DNA of 8,589 nt from Longimicrobiales bacterium (lineage in GTDB: Bacteria; Gemmatimonadota; Gemmatimonadetes; Longimicrobiales; Gaopeijiaceae): assembly GCA_022428035.1 (NCBI GenBank), contig JAKMDG010000505.1, forward strand, positions 1 to 8,589. The letters run 5' to 3'. The position numbers and the translations under genes are program-made. The notes below the pieces were generated by a model. That model was not told where the DNA came from, did no database searches, and saw only the letters and a list, made by a program, of their open reading frames with translations. This document shows, piece by piece, positions 1-5,433 of the stretch. Every line of letters begins with the position of its first letter. Position 1 is the stretch's first letter.

Positions 1-1
1 G

Positions 2-85
2 GCGGGGGACGCCGCCATGCCCGTGACGCAGAAGGCCCCGGCCGGCTACAAACCGGACGGGGCCAACTCGCTCAAACTGCGTTGA
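2..85 (+). CDS. C-terminal end of an unidentified protein (5' part outside window)
   Basis: An open frame enters from the left edge and ends at a TGA at 83-85, giving 27 visible residues that end in NSLKLR. The evidence for coding is codon bias: 24 of the 27 codons end in G or C, the same pattern as the recognised genes, and the frame stops exactly where the convergent pdhC gene ends. No family can be named from so short a tail. The residues are hydrophilic and suggest a flexible C-terminus. The gene is convergent with the pdh operon, with one base between the two stop codons. It could be a chance open stretch, because it is short, but the codon pattern makes a real gene end more likely. Confidence 0.6.
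   Translation, partial: AGDAAMPVTQKAPAGYKPDGANSLKLR
34..64. terminator. GC-rich inverted repeat at convergent gene junction, possible terminator
   Basis: The arms at 34-45 (ggccccggccgg) and 53-64 (ccggacggggcc) pair over 11 of 12 positions, with one G/A mismatch (41/57) and a 7-base loop (ctacaaa). The hairpin lies 22 bases past the pdhC stop on the minus strand and just before the stop of the plus-strand gene, so it could halt transcription of the pdh operon. Neither side has a real T-tract (the minus strand continues ttctgcgtc), so it is not a canonical intrinsic terminator. It also lies inside coding sequence of the plus-strand gene. The repeat is directly visible; its function is inferred. 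Confidence 0.4.
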
Positions 86-86
86 C

Positions 87-1364
87 CTACAGCAGGATCG
101 CCGTCGGCTCCTCGAGCATGCCGCTGAGCGTCTGGAGGAACCTGGATCCCTGTGCGCCGTCGATCACGCGATGGTCGCAACTCATGGTGATGCGCATGCG
201 AGGCCGCACCACGACCTCACCCTCGATGACGACCGGCGTCTGCTCGATCCCACCGATCGCGAGGATCCCTGCCTCTGGCGGATTGATGATCGCCGTGAAT
301 TCGTGGATGCCGAACATCCCGAGATTCGAGACGGAGAACGTCGCGCCAGTGTACTCATCAGGCATGAGCTTCTTGTCACGAGCTCGCCCGGCCAGCTCTC
401 TCACCTCGGCGCCAATCTGCGTGATGCCCTTGAGATGAGCGTTCTTCACGACCGGCGTGATGAGACCGTCATCCACCGCCACGGCCACACCGATATGGAC
501 CGAATTGAAGCGGCGGATGAAGCCGTCGTGCCACTGCGCGTTGCAGTTTGGATGCTGGCGCAAGGCACCCGCGACAGCCTTCAGCACGATGTCGTTGATG
601 GAGACCTTGATCCCGTCCTTCTCGAGCATCGTGTTGATGCTCTTCCGGGCTTCCATGACCCGCCCCATGTCGATGTCGACGGTAAGGTAGAAGGTCGGAA
701 CCGGACCGATCGACGTAATCAGACGCTTCGCGATCGTCTTCCGCATCTGCGACGTCTGAACATCCTCGAACTCGTCTTCATCAGGTGTCCACGTCGGCGC
801 AGCCGGCGCTGGCGCGGAGACACCTGCGGCCTTCGCGGCCTCGATGTCACGCTTCACCACACGCCCACCCGGGCCAGAGCCCGCGACGAGCGAGAGATCG
901 ACGCCCATCTCCTCCGCAAGTCGACGCGCCAGAGGTGACGCCTTCACACGGCCACCCGCCGCAACGGGAGCAGGCGCAGCAACAACTGGTGCTGCCGGGG
1001 CAGCAGGCTCGGGTTCGGCAGGGGGGGCGACTGCAGCGACTGCAGCGACCGGAGCGGCGGGCTCAGCAGCAGCTGGCGCATCACCACCTCCGCCCGACAC
1101 GCCCTCAATCCCCGAGATGTCTTCGTCCGCCGCCGCGATGACGCCGATGACAGCACCGACCTCAGCGGTACCACCCGCGTCGAGGAAGATCTTTCTGAGA
1201 ACACCCTCCCCACGTGCGACCAATTCCATCGTTGCTTTGTCGGTCTCGATCTCGGCGAGAACGTCGCCGGTGGCGATCGAGTCACCCTCGGCTCTCAGCC
1301 ACTGAACGAGCTGGCCCTCCTCCATCGTAGGGGAGAGCGCTTCCATATGGACTTTCGTAGCCAT
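87..1364 (-). CDS. pdhC: Pyruvate dehydrogenase E2, dihydrolipoyl acetyltransferase
   Basis: This 425-residue protein is the core of the pyruvate dehydrogenase complex. It takes the acetyl group from E1 on its lipoyl arm and passes it to CoA in the cytoplasm. A single N-terminal lipoyl domain (about 1-78) has the family start LSPTMEEG and the lipoylation site ETDKA, with Lys43. An Ala/Pro-rich hinge follows (about 95-137). Then comes a peripheral-subunit-binding domain (about 139-176, ASPLARRLAEE, GSGPGGRVVKRDI), a second short linker, and the catalytic domain (about 200-425) with the active-site motif DHRVIDG at 397-403 (His398, Asp402). The ATG at 1364 was chosen because it begins MATKVHMEALSP, as in other E2 proteins. 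The open frame continues upstream, but only through the pdhB 3' end. The start lies 2 bases after the pdhB stop with no clear Shine-Dalgarno sequence, so translation probably depends on coupling to pdhB. Confidence 0.95.
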   Translation of the reverse strand: MATKVHMEALSPTMEEGQLVQWLRAEGDSIATGDVLAEIETDKATMELVARGEGVLRKIFLDAGGTAEVGAVIGVIAAADEDISGIEGVSGGGGDAPAAAEPAAPVAAVAAVAPPAEPEPAAPAAPVVAAPAPVAAGGRVKASPLARRLAEEMGVDLSLVAGSGPGGRVVKRDIEAAKAAGVSAPAPAAPTWTPDEDEFEDVQTSQMRKTIAKRLITSIGPVPTFYLTVDIDMGRVMEARKSINTMLEKDGIKVSINDIVLKAVAGALRQHPNCNAQWHDGFIRRFNSVHIGVAVAVDDGLITPVVKNAHLKGITQIGAEVRELAGRARDKKLMPDEYTGATFSVSNLGMFGIHEFTAIINPPEAGILAIGGIEQTPVVIEGEVVVRPRMRITMSCDHRVIDGAQGSRFLQTLSGMLEEPTAILL

Positions 1365-1366
1365 GG

Positions 1367-2347
1367 CTATCGGTACAGGACTTTGTTGACGGCCTCGATC
1401 ACGTGATTCGCCGAAGGCTTGGCGAGTATCTCGAGATTCTTGGCGTAGGGCATAGGAACATCGGCCTGGGTCACGCGGATGATCGGTGCGTCGAGGTGGT
1501 CGAACGCCTCCTCCTGGATCATCGATACGATCTGGGCTCCGGTGCCGGCGTAAGGCCACCCCTCTTCGAGGTACACCGCCCGGTTGGTCTTCTTGACCGT
1601 CTCCACAATCGCGTCCATGTCGAGCGGACGGATCGTGCGGAGATCCAACACATCGGCGTGGATCCCGTCCTTCTCGAGTTTCTGAGCAGCCTGGAGTGCA
1701 ACGTGGATCATCTTGCCGTGCGTGATGATCGAGACGTCTCCCCCTTCATGCTTCAGGTCCGCAACGCCCAGAGGGATGACGAAGTCATCGTCGTCCGGCA
1801 CCTCGCCCTTGAAGTTGTAGAGCGACTCACCCTCCATGAACGCAACCGGGTCGTTGTCCCGGATGGCTGCCTTCAGGAGGCCTTTGGCGTCAGCGGGCGT
1901 GCCCGGCGTCACGACTTTGCACCCCGGCGCATGGGAGTAATACGTCTCGCACGCCTGCGAATGCTGCGCCGATAACTGAAGTGCGGCTCCCGTCGGTCCA
2001 CGGAAGACGATCGGCATCGGAAACTGACCCTCCGACATGTAGTACATCTTCGCGGCTGAATTGATGACCTGATCGATCGCCAGAAACGCGAAGTTGAAGG
2101 TCATGAACTCGATAACCGGCCGCAGGCCCGCCATCGCCGCGCCCACACCGAGGCCGGTAAAGCCGAGTTCCGAGATCGGGGAGTCGACAATTCGCTGCTC
2201 GCCGAACTCCTCGAGAAGTCCCTTGGAGACCTTGTATGCGCCGTCGTACTCGGCGACTTCCTCGCCCATGAGGAATACGTCGGGATCGCGCTCCATTTCT
2301 TCGCGTAACGCTTCGTTGAGCGCCTCGCGATAGGTCATGACCGCCAT
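1367..2347 (-). CDS. pdhB: Pyruvate dehydrogenase E1 component, beta subunit
   Basis: This 326-residue protein is the beta half of the alpha2beta2 thiamine-diphosphate E1 that decarboxylates pyruvate and reductively acetylates the E2 lipoyl group. Family landmarks are MTYREALNEAL at the start, FLMGEEVAEYDGAYKVSKGL (about 25-44), the SPISELGFTGLG segment with the cofactor-activating Glu (Glu60), FRGPTGAALQLSAQHSQ (about 115-131, His129), and DLRTIRPLD in the C-terminal transketolase domain (about 227-235). The length is normal for the family. The ATG at 2347 overlaps the pdhA stop (TGATG) and is preceded by a strong AGGAGG seven bases upstream. An in-frame ATG 69 bases further upstream would lie within pdhA and adds residues foreign to the family. 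Pyruvate as substrate, rather than a branched-chain oxoacid or acetoin, is inferred from the subunit sequences and from the neighbouring pdhA and pdhC. Confidence 0.95.
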   Translation of the reverse strand: MAVMTYREALNEALREEMERDPDVFLMGEEVAEYDGAYKVSKGLLEEFGEQRIVDSPISELGFTGLGVGAAMAGLRPVIEFMTFNFAFLAIDQVINSAAKMYYMSEGQFPMPIVFRGPTGAALQLSAQHSQACETYYSHAPGCKVVTPGTPADAKGLLKAAIRDNDPVAFMEGESLYNFKGEVPDDDDFVIPLGVADLKHEGGDVSIITHGKMIHVALQAAQKLEKDGIHADVLDLRTIRPLDMDAIVETVKKTNRAVYLEEGWPYAGTGAQIVSMIQEEAFDHLDAPIIRVTQADVPMPYAKNLEILAKPSANHVIEAVNKVLYR

Positions 2348-3435
2348 CAGTTCGCCTCCTCCGATTCCGGACGTCCATCGAAGAACAGCCGGCCATTCGG
2401 GTTGATCTCGGCCCACACATTGGCGTACAAGGCTTCCGGCCCTGGCGGCGGCGATGCTTCTGCGAAGTCTGCCGCGTCCAACGAGACCTGACGCGCCTCG
2501 GCGTCCATCTCCTCGAGCGTCTCCTGGTCGAGCACGCCAGCCTCCATCAGCGTATCACGCAGCAACGCGATCGGGTCACGCTCCTCTTTCGCCTGCCGCA
2601 CTTCTTCAACCGAGCGATACGTACCAGAGACCGGATCGGACATCGAGTGCCCGCGGAACCGATACGTCTGGAGGTCGACGAACTGTGGACCGGCTCCGTG
2701 CCGCACCTTATCGGCCAAATCACGGAAGAATGCGTAGCAGGCGAGGACGTCCTGACCATCAACCGTGTGAGACGGGATCCCGTAAGGCACCGCCTTGGTC
2801 GACATGTCCGTACGCGACACTCGGCTGAACGCGGTCCCCATACCGTACTCGTTGTTCTCCACCACGTAGATGGCAGGCAGGTTCCACACCGCGGCCATGT
2901 TGAGGGCCTCGTGGAAGCCACCCTGGTTCACTGCGGCGTCACCCATGAACACGAGCGAGACGGTCTCCTCACCCCTGTACTTGATCTTCCAGGCGATTCC
3001 GGTCGCGAGGGGGACCTGGCCACCGACGATGCCATGTCCACCCATGAAGCGGCAGTCGGCGTCGAAGATGTGCATGGATCCACCCTTGCCCCCCGACGAG
3101 CCGTCCTTTCGGCCGTACAGCTCGGCCATGACGGCGTTCGGGTGAACACCTTTGGCGAGCGCCTGAGTGTGTTCACGGTACGCACTCATCACGTAGTCGT
3201 CGTCACGCAGCGGCTTGATGCTGCCCGCCGCGCCGGCTTCCTGACCAATGTGAAGGTGACAGAACCCACCGATCTTGCCGATGGCGTAACCCTCTTCGGC
3301 TTTCTCTTCGAACCGGCGGTACAGCAGCATGTCGCGCATCAACTCGAGCGCGAGCTCCTCACTGATGCCGTGCTCTGCGAGCGCATCGCTCTTCTTTCGG
3401 GAAGACTTCTTGGCCTTCGTTTTCGTCTCGGCCAC
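2347..3435 (-). CDS. pdhA: Pyruvate dehydrogenase E1 component, alpha subunit
   Basis: This 362-residue thiamine-diphosphate subunit of E1 binds and decarboxylates pyruvate together with PdhB. Visible landmarks are HLHIGQEA (60-67), YREHTQALAKGV (86-97), GRKDGSSGGKGGSMH (108-122), the cofactor and Mg motif from GDAAVNQGGFHEALN (165-179) to ENNEYGMGT (193-201), and the loop YRFRGHSMSDP (258-268). The usual GDG of the cofactor motif reads GDA here (Ala167). The first about 17 residues are Lys/Ser-rich (TKTKAKKSSRKK). No ATG occurs at a plausible place, so the start is taken as the GTG at 3435: it has a GGAG six bases upstream, lies one base after the lipA stop, and gives a normal family length. 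An ATG at 3534, within lipA, would add 33 residues unlike the family. The stop overlaps the pdhB start. Confidence 0.93.
   Translation of the reverse strand: MAETKTKAKKSSRKKSDALAEHGISEELALELMRDMLLYRRFEEKAEEGYAIGKIGGFCHLHIGQEAGAAGSIKPLRDDDYVMSAYREHTQALAKGVHPNAVMAELYGRKDGSSGGKGGSMHIFDADCRFMGGHGIVGGQVPLATGIAWKIKYRGEETVSLVFMGDAAVNQGGFHEALNMAAVWNLPAIYVVENNEYGMGTAFSRVSRTDMSTKAVPYGIPSHTVDGQDVLACYAFFRDLADKVRHGAGPQFVDLQTYRFRGHSMSDPVSGTYRSVEEVRQAKEERDPIALLRDTLMEAGVLDQETLEEMDAEARQVSLDAADFAEASPPPGPEALYANVWAEINPNGRLFFDGRPESEEAN
2355..2360 (-). promoter_or_regulatory. Strong ribosome binding site of pdhB
   Basis: The minus strand reads AGGAGG seven bases before the ATG at 2347, within a longer GGAGGAGG. 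It is the best Shine-Dalgarno match in the window and fixes the pdhB start. It lies inside the last codons of pdhA. Confidence 0.85.
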
Positions 3436-3436
3436 G

Positions 3437-4576
3437 TCAGGCTCCGTTGTTCGATCGGCCTGGTCGGCCGAGCTCGAGCTGAACGAGGTCCAGACGGACC
3501 TCGGCGGGGGCGGGGATGTCCGCCTCCAACACATTTTGAATTGCGCCGGGTCCTCCGGCCTGTACCTCTCGAGCCTGCTCTTTCGCGTGATAGCTCGAGC
3601 GGACGAGGGGGCCCGACTCGACGTGCTTGAATCCGTACTCCTCCTCCCCGACCTGTTTCCACATGGCGAATTCGTCGGGGGTCACCCACCGCGCCACTGG
3701 AATGTGCATCGCGGAGGGACGCAGGTACTGGCCCAGCGTGAGGATGTCGACGGCCGCCTCTCGCAGGTCGATCATCGCCTGTCGGATCTCATCCTTTTCC
3801 TCGCCCATTCCCAGAATGATGCCCGTCTTGGTCAGCATGGCAGGATCGAGACGTTTCACAGCGCCCAGGAATGAGATCGACCGCCAGTAGCGACCGCCGG
3901 GTCTCACATCCGGATGAAGTCGATCGACGGTCTCCAGATTGTGCCCCAGGATCGCAGGCTTTGCATCGACCACGATCTTCAGCGCGTCCTCATCGCCCTT
4001 GAAGTCGGGGACCAGGACCTCGACGGAGCAACCCGGCACGCCCTCGTGAATCCGGCGAATCGTGTCTGCGTAAATAGCGGCGCCACCATCAGGGAGCTCG
4101 TCACGGTTCACGCTCGTGATCACCACGTGCTCGAGCTCCATCTCCTTCACCGTTTGCGCCACCCGACGCGGCTCGTCTTCGTCGAGCCTCGTGGGCATGC
4201 CGTGGGCTACCCCACAGTACTTGCATGCGCGGGTGCACACATCGCCGAGGATCATGAAGGTCGCCGTCCCCGCTTCCCAACACTCACCAATGTTCGGACA
4301 ACCCGCCTCTTCACAAACCGTATGGAGCCCCTCCGACCTCATCTTCTTTTTGAGGTGGAGGTAGTTAGGCCCACCAGGCGAGCGAACCTTGAGCCACGAC
4401 GGTTTGCGAGACCGAATGTCGATGGTCTCGAGGCCTTCGTGCGCCCGAATCTTGGAGGTGCCCTTCGGTTTCACGACTCCGGTGTTTTTTCCGGTGGGTG
4501 CGTATCCCCGGGGCGTTTCTGTCTTTATGGTCACGAGCTCCTCAAGTCGCGGAACGTCCGTTTCCGGCAGAGTCAT
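3437..4576 (-). CDS. lipA: Lipoyl synthase (radical SAM)
   Basis: LipA inserts two sulfur atoms into the octanoyl chain attached to E2-type lipoyl domains, using S-adenosylmethionine and two iron-sulfur clusters. The auxiliary cluster cysteines are in CEEAGCPNIGEC (Cys88, 93, 99). The radical-SAM cluster is CTRACKYC (Cys114, 118, 121). The conserved C-terminal RSSYHA is at 326-331 and carries the serine that ligates the auxiliary cluster in known LipA structures. At 379 residues it is longer than the usual 290-330: about 57 residues precede RKPSWLKV, and about 48 follow RSSYHA. The ATG at 4576 has AGGGG nine bases upstream. An in-frame ATG at 4642 is less likely because the extra 22 codons lack the G/C-ending bias. 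A GTG start at residue 35 is also possible. The gene ends one base before pdhA, so it probably lipoylates PdhC from the same operon. No lipB is present in the window. Confidence 0.95.
   Translation of the reverse strand: MTLPETDVPRLEELVTIKTETPRGYAPTGKNTGVVKPKGTSKIRAHEGLETIDIRSRKPSWLKVRSPGGPNYLHLKKKMRSEGLHTVCEEAGCPNIGECWEAGTATFMILGDVCTRACKYCGVAHGMPTRLDEDEPRRVAQTVKEMELEHVVITSVNRDELPDGGAAIYADTIRRIHEGVPGCSVEVLVPDFKGDEDALKIVVDAKPAILGHNLETVDRLHPDVRPGGRYWRSISFLGAVKRLDPAMLTKTGIILGMGEEKDEIRQAMIDLREAAVDILTLGQYLRPSAMHIPVARWVTPDEFAMWKQVGEEEYGFKHVESGPLVRSSYHAKEQAREVQAGGPGAIQNVLEADIPAPAEVRLDLVQLELGRPGRSNNGA
3442..3445 (-). promoter_or_regulatory. Ribosome binding site supporting the GTG start of pdhA
   Basis: The minus strand reads GGAG six bases before the GTG at 3435. 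It decides between this GTG and the far upstream ATG at 3534. It overlaps the final codons of lipA (stop TGA at 3437-3439), so lipA and pdhA translation are probably coupled. Confidence 0.65.
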
Positions 4577-4656
4577 GAAAAAAAGCCCCTGACGCCGAGC
4601 CCAACAAGACCGAATCAGCGTTACGGAGGCTGGAAGGTACATTTACTCCGAAGTTC
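4577..4656 (-). other. lipA leader region, largest intergenic gap
   Basis: This 80-base gap between the LOG gene and lipA is the only substantial spacer in the block. On the minus strand it ends in AGGGGC, seven Ts and a C directly before the lipA ATG, so the T-tract sits between the ribosome binding site and the start codon. I found no convincing -35/-10 pair and no stable hairpin ahead of the T-tract. It remains the most likely place for an independent lipA-pdh promoter, by position alone. Confidence 0.4.
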
Positions 4657-5433
4657 TCAATCGGTGCGCCGTCTCCGGAACCGATCGGGCTCTGCGGCCA
4701 CGTGAACTTTGTGACGGTCTACAATGTGCGCGGTAGCTTCCGCCGGATCATCCGTGAGAAGCATCAGATCGAGGTCCTCGGGAGAGATCTTTCCACCCTC
4801 GAGCATGGTGGATCGAATCCAGTCGAAGAGCCCCTGCCAGTACTCGGTTCCGAACAGCACGACAGGGAAGTTCCGAACCTTGTTGGTCTGGATGAGCGTG
4901 AGTGATTCGAAGAGTTCGTCCATCGTGCCGAAACCGCCTGGAAAGATCACGAATGCGCAGGCGTACTTCACGAACATCGTCTTTCGCACGAAGAAGTACC
5001 GGAAGTCGATACTGACGTCGAGGAACGGATTTCCGGATTGCTCGAAGGGCAACTCGATGTTGCAACCCACCGAGGGAACGCTGGCAAGCTGAGCCCCCTT
5101 GTTCGCCGCTTCCATCATCCCGGGGCCACCGCCAGTAATGATCGGGAAGCCTGCTTCACCAAGATGCCGGGCCGTTTCCACACACGCCTTGTAGTACGGA
5201 TCATCAGGCTTGGTGCGGGCAGAGCCAAAAATCGAAACTCCCGTTCCAATTTTAGACATCTCCTCGAAACCTTCGACGAATTCCCCCATGATCCGAAAGA
5301 TGCGCCACGAGTCCATCCCAACCTCTTCGAGGTCTTCGAAGCTCTGCAGGAGGCGCTCATCTTCCGTCGGCCGCTCATAGGGAAACGACTGAGCGGGATT
5401 CTGCGTGGGATCGAATGTTGTGTCGTCGTCCAT
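4657..5433 (-). CDS. LOG family (TIGR00730) Rossmann-fold protein, probable nucleotide 5'-monophosphate phosphoribohydrolase
   Basis: This 258-residue cytoplasmic protein has the diagnostic LOG motifs: GGGPGMMEAANKGA (101-114), the basic pair Arg150-Lys151 in FFVRKTMF, and PGGFGTMDELFE (165-176), which binds the phosphoribose and supplies the catalytic Glu. LOG proteins release a base from a nucleotide monophosphate. In plants and some bacteria this activates cytokinins, while in most bacteria the physiological substrate is unknown. About 64 residues precede the Rossmann core (GVSIFGSAR from residue 65), including a segment DSWRIFRIMGEFVEGFE that I recall from longer bacterial members. The ATG at 5433 overlaps the stop of the upstream epimerase gene (TGATG) and has GGAG eight bases before it. 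The family assignment is secure; the substrate and any link with lipA-pdh are not. The C-terminus is arginine-rich (RFRRRRTD). Confidence 0.9.
   Translation of the reverse strand: MDDDTTFDPTQNPAQSFPYERPTEDERLLQSFEDLEEVGMDSWRIFRIMGEFVEGFEEMSKIGTGVSIFGSARTKPDDPYYKACVETARHLGEAGFPIITGGGPGMMEAANKGAQLASVPSVGCNIELPFEQSGNPFLDVSIDFRYFFVRKTMFVKYACAFVIFPGGFGTMDELFESLTLIQTNKVRNFPVVLFGTEYWQGLFDWIRSTMLEGGKISPEDLDLMLLTDDPAEATAHIVDRHKVHVAAEPDRFRRRRTD

Noticed and set aside
171..938. Plus-strand open frame of about 255 codons opposite pdhC
   Set aside because: Antisense shadow of the E2 catalytic domain; composition dominated by Arg, Asp and His, no motifs and no ribosome binding site of note.
1028..1045. 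Direct repeat of cgactgcag, two copies, as a possible regulatory or recombination site
   Set aside because: It encodes Ala/Val repeats of the E2 hinge in frame and is explained by low-complexity protein sequence.
844..1305. Ala/Gly-rich plus-strand frame with repeats opposite the E2 hinge
   Set aside because: Low-complexity product of the Ala/Pro hinge DNA read in reverse; the minus-strand reading is a certain lipoyl-domain protein.
1365..1559. Longer N-terminus for pdhC starting at 1559
   Set aside because: The extra 65 residues lie within pdhB and are Arg-rich; E2 proteins begin at the MATKVHMEALSP segment.
2647..3630. Plus-strand open frame of about 327 codons opposite pdhA and the end of lipA
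   Set aside because: It is the mirror of strongly biased, clearly recognisable genes on the minus strand; its product has no recognisable domain and is rich in Arg, His and Val as expected of antisense frames in G+C-rich DNA.
4577..4642. Longer lipA starting at ATG 4642
   Set aside because: The 22 extra codons lack the usual G/C-ending bias, and the GGAG before this ATG is only three bases away; the ATG at 4576 is preferred.
3914..4705. Plus-strand open frame of about 263 codons opposite lipA
   Set aside because: Runs across lipA, the intergenic gap and the end of the LOG gene without regard to gene limits, which is typical of a chance frame.
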